Positions 10,393-17,824 of a stretch of 64,000 nucleotides of DNA are shown piece by piece. Every line of letters starts with the position of its first letter. Within the stretch, counting starts at the first letter, position 1. The notes beneath the pieces are model-generated. The model made no database searches. It was given only the letters and a program-made list of their open reading frames with translations, and had not been told where the DNA came from. This DNA is from Plantactinospora endophytica (lineage in GTDB: Bacteria > Actinomycetota > Actinomycetes > Mycobacteriales > Micromonosporaceae), in assembly GCF_016862915.1 (NCBI RefSeq), contig NZ_BONW01000021.1, forward strand, positions 372,001-436,000, in the 5' to 3' direction. The position numbers were made by a program, and so were the translations under genes.

Positions 10393-10451
10393 CAGCGCCG
10401 CACACTGCAAGGGCGGGCGGTGGCGCGGGAGAGTTCGGTGCCGGGAAGCGA

Positions 10452-11000
10452 GTGGGTGGGGGTGACGCCGGGCTGCCGGTCACCACTCCGCTGCGTACCG
10501 CCTTCGACCTGGGACGGAAGTCGCCGCGTACCGAGGCGGTGGTGGCGGTGGACGCGCTGCTGAACCGTCGACTCGTGAAGCGCGGCGCACTCACCGACTT
10601 CCTCGCGGGGCATTCCGGCTGGCCCGGCGTAACTCTGCTGCGCGAGGTGCTCGGCCTGGCCGAGCCGCTCACCGAGTCACCGATGGAAACCCGCCTCCGG
10701 CTGTTGCTCGTCAACGCCGGCCTGCCGACGCCGACGGCGCAACACGACGTGTACGACGCCCGGGGCCGGTTCGTCGGCCGGGTCGACCTCGCCTGTCCCC
10801 GTCTGCGGATCGCGCTGGAGTACGAGGGTGACCACCACCGCGAGCGGGCGCACTTTCGGCAGGACGTCGCCCGGCTGCACGAGTTGCGCGCCGCCGGGTG
10901 GACCGTGCTCCGCTTCACCGCCGACGACGTCCTGCGCCAACCCGCCCGAGTTGTCGCCCAGGTCGCCCAAGCTGTCCGGGAACGCTCCGCGCACGCCTGA
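10452..11000 (+). CDS. N-terminally truncated DUF559 / Vsr-like endonuclease-fold protein
   Basis: The readable product (182 residues from GTG 10452) begins in the middle of the family layout with GLPVTTPLRTAFDLGR. It continues through the helical linker and ends in a complete PD-(D/E)XK-type domain: VDLACP, then ALEYEGDHH (about 118-126) and GWTVLRFTADDV. Family members usually carry about 90-110 further N-terminal residues with an AbiEi-like winged helix. Here that place is taken by palindrome copy 1, with no good ribosome binding site or start. The gene is therefore probably a remnant or has a frameshift just upstream. Palindrome copy 2 follows the stop by 11 bases. Confidence 0.7.
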   Translation: MGGGDAGLPVTTPLRTAFDLGRKSPRTEAVVAVDALLNRRLVKRGALTDFLAGHSGWPGVTLLREVLGLAEPLTESPMETRLRLLLVNAGLPTPTAQHDVYDARGRFVGRVDLACPRLRIALEYEGDHHRERAHFRQDVARLHELRAAGWTVLRFTADDVLRQPARVVAQVAQAVRERSAHA

Positions 11001-11011
11001 ACCCTCCGCTC

Positions 11012-11064
11012 ACCTGGACAGCAGAGGCGTTAACCACCAGCGGTAACGCCTCTGCTGTCCAGGT
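11012..11064 (+). repeat. 53-nt palindromic element, copy 2
   Basis: The arms form a perfect 21-bp stem (11012-11032 with 11044-11064) around an 11-base centre. It has the same length and ends as copy 1 (ACCTGGAC...GTCCAGGT), but two adjacent stem bases differ (AG instead of GT) and both partners have changed to keep pairing. Placed 11 bases after the DUF559 stop, it could also act as a terminator. Confidence 0.9.
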
Positions 11065-11119
11065 CGACGCGGTTGCCGTCAACGGAGAGTGGACGGGAGG
11101 TGGGAGGTGGGCGCGGTGC

Positions 11120-12076
11120 TCAGAGGAGGGCGCGGAGGGTGGCGAGGTCCTCGGGTGAGGGTTGCCAGGCTCCGGCGTTGGCGTTGGCGCGTACCTGGTC
11201 GGGGCTGGTGGCTCCGGCGATCACCGAGGTCACCGCCGGTTGGGCGGCCAGGCCGCCGATCGCCACGTCCAGCAGGGTACGGCCGCGCTCGGCGGCGTAC
11301 TTCTCCAGTGCCTCGATGGTGTCCCACGGTGCTGCGGCCAGCCGGGCGGCGTACCTCGGGTTGGCGCCGGCGAGCCGACTGTCCGACGGCGGCTGGGCAC
11401 CCCGCTTGTACTTGCCGGTGAGCAGCCCGTCGGCGAGCGGGAAGAACGGCAGCAGGCCGAGCCCGAAACGCTCGGCGGCCGGCACGACCTCCCGCTCCAC
11501 GTTCCGCTGCAACAGGCTGTACTCGTTCTGCGCGCTGACGAACGGCGTGAGGCCCCGGGTACGCGCCGTCCAGGCCGCGTCGGCGATCTGCCAGCCGGCG
11601 AAGTTGGAGTTGCCCAGGTAGCGGACCTTGCCATCCCGGACCAGGTCGTCGAGTGCGCGCAGGGTTTCCTCGATCGGGGTACCAGGGTCGGGCTCGTGCA
11701 GTTGATACAGGTCGATGTGGTCGGTGCCCAGCCGGCGCAGCGACGCCTCGACCGCCCGGGCGACGTAGCGTCGGGCACCCCGGGCGCCGTGGTCCGGCCC
11801 GTTCATCCCGGACATGCTCATGCCGAACTTGGTCGCCAGCACGACGTCGTCCCGCCGGCCACGCAGCGCGGCCCCGAGTTGCTCCTCCGAACCGCCGTGC
11901 GGCTCGCCGTAGATGTCGGCGGTGTCGAAGAAGTTGATGCCGGCGTCCAGGGCGGCGTCGACCACGGCCCGGGTACCGCCGGCGTCGAGCTTGCGGCCGA
12001 AGTTGTTGCAGCCGATCCCGACCACGGACACCACGAGCCCGGAGTCGCCCAACCGGCGGTAGGTCATCTCAGTCAC
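11120..12076 (-). CDS. Aldo/keto reductase
   Basis: A 318-residue NADPH-dependent oxidoreductase of the aldo/keto reductase superfamily. The catalytic tetrad is visible: Asp and Tyr in FFDTADIYG, Lys in LATKFGM and His in LYQLHEPD. The C-terminal NADPH-binding part has SVIAGATSPDQVRANA. I start at GTG 12076, eight bases after AAGG; ATG 12067 is the alternative and costs three residues. The substrate cannot be told. It is transcribed away from the glycosyltransferase genes and shares a 246-bp intergenic region with them. Confidence 0.9.
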   Translation of the reverse strand: MTEMTYRRLGDSGLVVSVVGIGCNNFGRKLDAGGTRAVVDAALDAGINFFDTADIYGEPHGGSEEQLGAALRGRRDDVVLATKFGMSMSGMNGPDHGARGARRYVARAVEASLRRLGTDHIDLYQLHEPDPGTPIEETLRALDDLVRDGKVRYLGNSNFAGWQIADAAWTARTRGLTPFVSAQNEYSLLQRNVEREVVPAAERFGLGLLPFFPLADGLLTGKYKRGAQPPSDSRLAGANPRYAARLAAAPWDTIEALEKYAAERGRTLLDVAIGGLAAQPAVTSVIAGATSPDQVRANANAGAWQPSPEDLATLRALL

Positions 12077-12322
12077 GAGATCAACCTTATGCCGCGGGCG
12101 CCGGCACGCCACCTCGCACCGGTACCCGCTCACCCGTGCGGCGTACGACAATTCGAGAAACGAATTCGCCACCGATTCGCGTTTGTGAAATCGACGGACG
12201 GGCTGGCGCGTCGCGTACTCGCGCCGGAAACTGCTATATATCGTGGGCACGGATACGGCAACCCTCTGCAATTGCCCGTGCCGTTCCTGGTCGCCGGGCG
12301 AGGTGCCGAAAGGCGGGTTCGC
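12077..12322. promoter_or_regulatory. Divergent promoter region between aldo/keto reductase and GT2 genes
   Basis: This 246-bp stretch is clearly richer in A/T than its surroundings. It holds an interrupted palindrome AATTCG-AGAAA-CGAATT (12150-12166) that could bind a dimeric regulator. A TATATA hexamer (12235-12240) is a candidate -10 box for the plus-strand glycosyltransferase, though its -35 box is not obvious. Confidence 0.4.
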
Positions 12323-13309
12323 ATGGCGGTGAACGGCCGATTCGACCGGCCGGGGGCGGAGGTGTCCGTCGTCCCCGCCCAGGTCAACAGGGAGAGCAAC
12401 GCGCCGATCGAGGTGACGGTCGTGCTGCCCTGTTACAACGAGCAGGCACACGTACTCGCCGAAGTCGAGCGGATCTGCGTGGCAATGGACGCGAGCGGTC
12501 TCCAATACGAATTACTGGCGATCGACGACGCGTCCACGGACCGGACGTTGGAGATCCTGCGCGGGGCGGCAGGCCGTTTTCCCCGGCTGCGGGTGCTGGG
12601 CTTCCACCGCAACGGCGGCTCCGGTACCGCGCGCCGAATCGGTACGGAACAGGCTCGCGGCAACATCGTGGTGTGGACCGACGCGGACATGACCTATCCG
12701 AACGAGCGCATCCCGGAGTTCGTCCGGCTGCTGCTAGGCGACCCGCACGTCGACCAGGTGGTCGGCGCCCGGACGAGTGAACAGGGCAGCCACAAGTTCC
12801 TCCGGGTACCGGCGAAGTGGCTCATCCGCAAGATCGCCGAGCGGCTGGCCGGTACCCGAATTCCCGACCTCAACTCCGGGCTCCGGGCGTTCCGCCGAGA
12901 CGTGTCGCTGCCCTACCTCCGGCTGCTGCCGCCCGGTTTCTCCTGCGTCACCACCATCACGATGGCCTTCCTGCACAACCAGCACGACGTGTACTACCTG
13001 CCGATCTCGTACGCCCGTCGGTCCGGCTCGTCGAAGTTCCACTTCGTCCGGGACGCCTACCGCTACCTGCTCCAGGTCGTCCGGATGGTGATGTACTTCA
13101 ACCCGCTCAAGGTCCTGATGCCGCCGTCGCTGCTGCTGCTCACCGTCGGCTCCGGAAAAGTCGTCTACGACCTGGTCGCGCATCCGGTCCGGATCGCCAC
13201 CAACACCGTGCTGCTGCTCTGCGCCGGTCTGATCGTCGGCGCGGTCGCGCTGCTCGCCGACCTGATCGTCCGGTCCAGAATCGACTGGCCACCCGGAAAC
13301 CGCTCGTGA
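12323..13309 (+). CDS. GT2 glycosyltransferase, polyprenyl-phosphate sugar synthase type
   Basis: 328 residues from ATG 12323, preceded by AAAGGCGGG. The catalytic domain shows VVLPCYNEQ (about 34-42), the AIDDAST nucleotide site, the DAD metal motif in VVWTDADMTYP (about 114-124) and NSGLRAFRRD. Two C-terminal transmembrane helices follow (about 268-286 and 294-316), as in DPM1/GtrB-like enzymes that load a sugar onto polyprenyl phosphate at the inner face of the membrane. The stop overlaps the next gene's GTG by four bases, so the membrane protein that follows is probably its partner. The sugar is unknown. Confidence 0.88.
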   Translation: MAVNGRFDRPGAEVSVVPAQVNRESNAPIEVTVVLPCYNEQAHVLAEVERICVAMDASGLQYELLAIDDASTDRTLEILRGAAGRFPRLRVLGFHRNGGSGTARRIGTEQARGNIVVWTDADMTYPNERIPEFVRLLLGDPHVDQVVGARTSEQGSHKFLRVPAKWLIRKIAERLAGTRIPDLNSGLRAFRRDVSLPYLRLLPPGFSCVTTITMAFLHNQHDVYYLPISYARRSGSSKFHFVRDAYRYLLQVVRMVMYFNPLKVLMPPSLLLLTVGSGKVVYDLVAHPVRIATNTVLLLCAGLIVGAVALLADLIVRSRIDWPPGNRS

Positions 13310-15201
13310 ACGGAGCGGTGCCGAGCGCCACCGCACTGCTCCGGATCCGGGCCCTGAGCAGCGCACTCAAGGCCAGCGGACTCCGGGTCCGGAGCAGTGG
13401 GCTCAGGGGCAGTGGGCTTAGGAGCAGTGGGCTCAGGGGCAGCGGACTCCGGAACAGTGGGCTCAGGGCCCAGCGCAGTGGGCTCCGGGTCCGGGGCACC
13501 GAGGTCCGGGGCAGCGGGCCGGGGGTCCGGCGGGATCTCCGGCGGGTCGAGCGGTGGGGCTGGACGACCGTCGCCGCCATCACCGGAATCGTCGCGCTGA
13601 CCTGGATCCCGCTGCTCGACATGCCGTTCGGCGACAACCACCTGGGCCGGATCATCGGCCGGTACGCGCTGCACCTGCGCAACCTCCAGGAGCAGGGACT
13701 CCTCGGCTCGCACTTCGGCGCCGACTGGGTGCCGTACGCCTCGGCGCCGTACGCGCACCATCCGCCGCTGCTCAACCTGCTCACCGCGCTGACCGGACTG
13801 CTCCCCGGTGACGGCGAGTACCAGGTGTGGCTGCCGCCGTACCTGCTGGCCCTGTCGATCGTCCCGGCCGGTGCCGCACTGCTGCGCGGGATCGGGCTGC
13901 GCTGGTCGGCCACCCTGCTGGCGGTCGGCCTGATGACGGCCACCACCTTCTACTGGGTGTACAGCCCGCTGATGTTCGACCTGGGACCGATCCTGGCGCT
14001 CTCCGCCACGGTGGTACGACTGCGCGCCCGCCCCGATCCGTCGCGCCGGCTCGTCCTCGGCGCCTGCCTCGCCGCGTTCCTCACCACCCTGGTCTCCTGG
14101 CCCGGCGTCGGGTTCGCCGCCGCACTCGGGCTGTGGCTGCTGGCGGCCCGGCGGGTCGACCGGGTGACGGTGCCGGTCGGCGCGAGCATGCTGGCCGGGG
14201 TGGCGATCAGTCTGACCTTCGTGGTCGGGGTCACCGGGATGACCATGCTCGGCGGGCAGGCCGAGCTGCGTAGCACCGGTGGCAGTTACACCGTCTGGCA
14301 GTTCCTCGGCCGCCAGTGGCAGTACGCCGCCGACCTGCTCCCGGTCTGGTACATCGCCGCGCTGCCGGTCGGGGCGGTGGTCGGGCTGCTGGACCGCCGT
14401 ACCCGGAGCTACCTGGCGATGGCGATCGCCTTCACCGCCGCCTGGATCCTCGGGCTGAACAACGGCGCCTTCGTCCACTCGTACTGGTCCTACCCGATCC
14501 TGGTGGTCGGGCTCGTCGGGATGGGCGTACTGCTGGACCGTGTCACCGACCACCTCATGGCCGCCCGACGCCCCACCCCGGGCCACGAACTCGATGGTCC
14601 GCACCCGGGCCACGAACCCCACGAACTCGACGGACTTCACGAACTCGACAGAGTCCACGGACTCCACGAACTCGACAGGCTTCACGGGTCGGACGCCGAC
14701 GGCCGGCTCGACGGTTCGGGGCCGGGCGGCGGAGGAACGCCGGCCGTGGTCCGCCGGGTCGGACGGTCCGAGCGGGCCGGTCGGTGGCTGGCCCGCCGGC
14801 CGGTACGGGTGACGGTAGCGCTGCTGGTCGGGACGGCGCTCGGGACGTACCTCGGGGTGCTCGTCGTCGGTCCGGACCGGCAACGCCTGCTGGAGGAGCC
14901 GGCCCAGGCCGGGCGGCTGGTGGCCGGACACCCGCCACCGGCCGGTCAGCGGTACGCCTGGGTGGCCGGCACGGGTGCGACCAGTCCACGATGGCTCGCC
15001 TACTACTGGCGGCTGAAGCCCCGCCTGCTCACCGCCACCACGCTGACCGCCGCGCCGACCCGCCCCGAGGACCTGGTACTGGTCAACCTGCGCAGGCGCC
15101 CGGACTGGATGCCCGAGTCGGTCGAGGCACAGGCCGTGGCGCGGGCCGGGCCGTACGCGCTGTTTCCGGTCGCCGTACTCCGTGACGCCGCCGGATCGTA
15201 G
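13306..15201 (+). CDS. Multi-spanning GT-C-like membrane glycosyltransferase
   Basis: 631 residues from GTG 13306, overlapping the GT2 stop (GTGA). After a basic tail of SGLR repeats (about 23-55) the membrane part begins near residue 85. A conserved loop MPFGDNHLGRI (about 106-116), with the acidic residue typical of GT39/GT-C enzymes using polyprenyl-phosphate sugars, follows the first helix. Seven or more further helices run to about residue 420. A His/Glu/Leu/Asp-rich repeat (about 425-465) precedes one more helix and an extracytoplasmic C-terminal domain. Likely role: transfer of the lipid-linked sugar made by the GT2 partner to an external acceptor. The family call rests on topology and one motif. 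Confidence 0.72.
   Translation: MNGAVPSATALLRIRALSSALKASGLRVRSSGLRGSGLRSSGLRGSGLRNSGLRAQRSGLRVRGTEVRGSGPGVRRDLRRVERWGWTTVAAITGIVALTWIPLLDMPFGDNHLGRIIGRYALHLRNLQEQGLLGSHFGADWVPYASAPYAHHPPLLNLLTALTGLLPGDGEYQVWLPPYLLALSIVPAGAALLRGIGLRWSATLLAVGLMTATTFYWVYSPLMFDLGPILALSATVVRLRARPDPSRRLVLGACLAAFLTTLVSWPGVGFAAALGLWLLAARRVDRVTVPVGASMLAGVAISLTFVVGVTGMTMLGGQAELRSTGGSYTVWQFLGRQWQYAADLLPVWYIAALPVGAVVGLLDRRTRSYLAMAIAFTAAWILGLNNGAFVHSYWSYPILVVGLVGMGVLLDRVTDHLMAARRPTPGHELDGPHPGHEPHELDGLHELDRVHGLHELDRLHGSDADGRLDGSGPGGGGTPAVVRRVGRSERAGRWLARRPVRVTVALLVGTALGTYLGVLVVGPDRQRLLEEPAQAGRLVAGHPPPAGQRYAWVAGTGATSPRWLAYYWRLKPRLLTATTLTAAPTRPEDLVLVNLRRRPDWMPESVEAQAVARAGPYALFPVAVLRDAAGS
13393..13467 (+). repeat. 5 x 15-bp in-frame repeat (SGLR units)
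   Basis: Five consecutive 15-bp units of the type AGCAGTGGGCTCAGG keep the reading frame and encode a five-residue repeat (S/G/N-S-G-L-R) in the cytoplasmic N-terminus of the GT-C-like protein. Less regular copies lie on either side. Confidence 0.85.
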
Positions 15202-15318
15202 CCCCGATCCCCGATCCCCGATTCCCGATCCCCGGCCTAAGGTCCCGATCCCGATCTCGGGCTGTCACTCCGCTCCGGGGGAGCCCGCCGGACGCGACTG
15301 CTTCCGTGGATCGAGCGG

Positions 15319-16182
15319 CTAGGGGCGGGTGGCCAGCGCGACCAGCCCCGGACCACGGTCGGGCCGCATCCGCTGGAGGACGACGAACGGCGACACCGCC
15401 AGCCGGATGGCTTCGCCGACCACCGTCCCGTTCGGTTGCAGAATGCGTCCCGAGCGCGACGTTCGCTCCTCTGCGGTGCCCCCCACCAGTCCGGGCCGAT
15501 CCGCCGACCTGGGGCCACCTGCCGAGTCGGGACCGGCCGCTCGGTCGAGGCCGTCGGCCGGGTCGGCTTCGTCGGCCGGCGCGCGGCCCTCGTCGGGTCC
15601 GGCGCCGCCAGAGTCGGCACGGCGTCCGGCCCAGCGGTCCCGTACGGCGTCGAGAAGATAGCCGAGCGGCCAGCCGTAGTGCACCACCCGTACGTCGGTG
15701 GCACCGGCATCGCACAGCCGCTGCCGGAGCTGTTCGGCCGAGTACCGCCGGTAGTGCCCGACCAGGGTGTCCCAGGCACCGAACCGGTCCGGATCGGCGG
15801 GTACCGAGAGCAGCAGGTGACCACCGGGCCGGGCCAGCGTCAGCCACTCGGCCAGCACCGGCAGGTCGTCGGCGATGTGTTCGAGCACCTCGAACGCGCA
15901 GACCAGGTCGTAGCCGCCGGCCCTCGGCACCTGCCGGTGGTCCCCGTTCAGCACCGTCCCGCCCAGCGGGGTGATCCGGGCGTGTGCGGTCCGGTAGCTG
16001 CGTGGATCGGGTTCGGCGGCGGTGTAGTTGCCGAGTCGGGCCAGCCGGGTGCCGACCGATCCGAGCCCGCAGCCGAGTTCCAGGATCGTCTCCGGCCGGC
16101 ACTCCGCCACCATCCGACGTACGACGTGCCAGCGCAGGGCCGCCCGGGGTGGCAGCGGCGGGTCGGCGGCGAGCGCGGTCAC
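15319..16182 (-). CDS. Class I SAM-dependent methyltransferase
   Basis: 287 residues from GTG 16182, which overlaps the stop of the upstream glycosyltransferase as GTGA; GTG 16191 is an alternative. Motif I is ILELGCGLGSVG, followed by the acidic AEPDPRSY, and motif IV/post-I by FEVLEHIADD. This is the Methyltransf_11/23 type common in glycan and lipid clusters. A disordered Ala/Gly/Asp stretch (about 190-240) interrupts the C-terminal half. Position at the end of the flippase-GT4-methyltransferase run suggests it decorates the same glycan. Acceptor unknown. Confidence 0.82.
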   Translation of the reverse strand: MTALAADPPLPPRAALRWHVVRRMVAECRPETILELGCGLGSVGTRLARLGNYTAAEPDPRSYRTAHARITPLGGTVLNGDHRQVPRAGGYDLVCAFEVLEHIADDLPVLAEWLTLARPGGHLLLSVPADPDRFGAWDTLVGHYRRYSAEQLRQRLCDAGATDVRVVHYGWPLGYLLDAVRDRWAGRRADSGGAGPDEGRAPADEADPADGLDRAAGPDSAGGPRSADRPGLVGGTAEERTSRSGRILQPNGTVVGEAIRLAVSPFVVLQRMRPDRGPGLVALATRP

Positions 16183-17780
16183 CCGATCCACCGAACCGGA
16201 CCGCCGGCCGGACCAGCATCCGGGCCTGCGGCGGTCGGGTCGACACCGGCCGCACCGGTACCCGTCAGGCTGGTGGCCGAAGCCGGGGACGAAGCCGGAG
16301 CCGGGGACGAAGCCGAGGTCGAGGTCGGAGCCAGAGTCGGCTCCGGGTTCGGAGTCGGAGTCGGGCTCGGAGTCGGAGTCGGGCTCGGGGTCAGAGTTGG
16401 AGCCGGGATCGGGATCGGGATCGACTCGCCGGACCGGTCCGTGGCACACGGATGGCCGGTGGAGCCGTCCCGCTCGACGGCGGCGCCGAGCCGGCGGCGT
16501 ACCGGCGCGACGACGGCGGCCGGCCAGAAGTACTCCACCGCCCGGCGCCGGGCGGCCCGCCGGAGCCGGGCGAGTCGGTCCGGCTCCCCGGCCAGCGCGC
16601 GGAGCGCGTCGGCCAGCGCGGACGGGTCGCCGGCCGGGACGAAGACCGCCGCGTCGCCGAGGGCGCGCCGCTGCGGAGCGGTGTCGGACGTGACGATCGC
16701 ACAGCCGGCGGCGGCGCCCTGGAACACCTTCGTCGGTACCACTCGGCGGGCCTTCGCCGTCTCACCGAAGATCCCCAGCGACACGTCGTGCCGGGCGACG
16801 AGCGCGGGCAGTTCGCCGGCCGGAACCCAGTCGTACCAGGTCACCCGCGGGTTGTCGGCGGCGGCCCGACGGCAGGCCGAATGTTCCTGGCCGGTGCCGA
16901 CCAGGGTGACCTCGATCGACTCGTCGGCGGCCAGCAGCGCCAGGGCGGTGCCCAGGGTCCGGGTGCCGTGCAGCGGGGTGAACAGGCCGACGAAAACGAC
17001 CCGCAGCCCGCGCCGGCCGCCGCCGGCCGGTTCGCCGGGCCAGCGCGTTCGGGCGGTACGGGCACCAGCGGCGAACCACTCCGCTCCGGCTCCGACGGGT
17101 ACGACGAGTCCCCGCTCCCGCGCCTCGTCGGGCAGCGCAGCCAGCTGCTCGGCGGTGTCCACCAGTACGACGTCGGCCCGGCGCAACGCGCCCTGGTCGA
17201 TCGCCCGCATCAGCCGTCCCCGGAGACCGCCGGCACCGGCGAGTCCCCGGTCCCGGGCCGTCCCGGCGGCGGAGACGAGATGGTCCAGCACGATCGGCGT
17301 ACCCCGGAACAGCCGGCGAGCCAGATGCACGTCGAAGTGCCCGAGATACCCGACCAGGACGGCATCGACCGGACCGGTGCCAACGGTTCCAGTGCCGGGG
17401 CTCCCCGTGCAGCCATTGGTGGCAGTGGTGCCGGTGACGGTGGCACCGGGGACGGTGGCGCCGGGGACGGCAGTGCCGGAGGCGATGGTGTCGGCAGTGC
17501 CAGTGGCGGTGATGTCAGTGCTGGTGCTGGTGCTGGTGCTGGTGGCTCGGCGGTGCCGGCGGGTCCGCAGCACGAGCAGGGTCCAGCACCGGGCCAGCTT
17601 GCCGACGAGCAGCGGAAGCCGCCACGGCTGGCGGAGCATGGCTATCCGACCGGCGGTGTCCAGGGCCAACGGCACGTTCAGTTCGACCACCTCGTCGCCG
17701 GCCGCCCGGAGCCCCTCGACGAGTACGCCGACCCGGGGATGTCGCCGTACGTCGTAGCTGCCGAACACCAGCCAACGCAC
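16179..17780 (-). CDS. GT4-like glycosyltransferase with inserted low-complexity tracts
   Basis: 533 residues from GTG 17780, 44 bases after the flippase-like gene. The N-terminal Rossmann half begins VRWLVFGSYDVRRHPR and includes LGHFDVHLARRLF. The C-terminal half has VVFVGLFTPLHG, VTLVGTGQ and the donor-site PTKVFQGAAAGCAIVTSD, typical of GT-B family 4. Two stretches do not belong to the fold: a Thr/Ala/Gly-rich insert (about 75-145) and a Pro/Ser/Thr tail (about 455-520) coded by short tandem repeats. It probably adds a sugar to a lipid-linked or surface acceptor on the cytoplasmic side. Confidence 0.8.
   Translation of the reverse strand: MRWLVFGSYDVRRHPRVGVLVEGLRAAGDEVVELNVPLALDTAGRIAMLRQPWRLPLLVGKLARCWTLLVLRTRRHRRATSTSTSTSTDITATGTADTIASGTAVPGATVPGATVTGTTATNGCTGSPGTGTVGTGPVDAVLVGYLGHFDVHLARRLFRGTPIVLDHLVSAAGTARDRGLAGAGGLRGRLMRAIDQGALRRADVVLVDTAEQLAALPDEARERGLVVPVGAGAEWFAAGARTARTRWPGEPAGGGRRGLRVVFVGLFTPLHGTRTLGTALALLAADESIEVTLVGTGQEHSACRRAAADNPRVTWYDWVPAGELPALVARHDVSLGIFGETAKARRVVPTKVFQGAAAGCAIVTSDTAPQRRALGDAAVFVPAGDPSALADALRALAGEPDRLARLRRAARRRAVEYFWPAAVVAPVRRRLGAAVERDGSTGHPCATDRSGESIPIPIPAPTLTPSPTPTPSPTPTPNPEPTLAPTSTSASSPAPASSPASATSLTGTGAAGVDPTAAGPDAGPAGGPVRWIG
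16351..16386 (+). repeat. 18-bp tandem repeat in the 3' end of the GT4 gene
   Basis: Two exact copies of GGAGTCGGAGTCGGGCTC lie inside a longer degenerate GGNTCG-type tract (about 16290-16430). On the coding strand it gives a Pro-Ser-Pro-Thr tail. Confidence 0.8.
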
Positions 17781-17824
17781 GCCAGCAGAGTAACCCGCCG
17801 TACGCCAGTCAGCACGTTCCGTGG

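Noticed and set aside
10340-11064. Insertion sequence with terminal inverted repeats
   Set aside because: Each palindrome is complete in itself rather than half of an inverted pair, no target-site duplication is seen, and the gene between them does not resemble a transposase.
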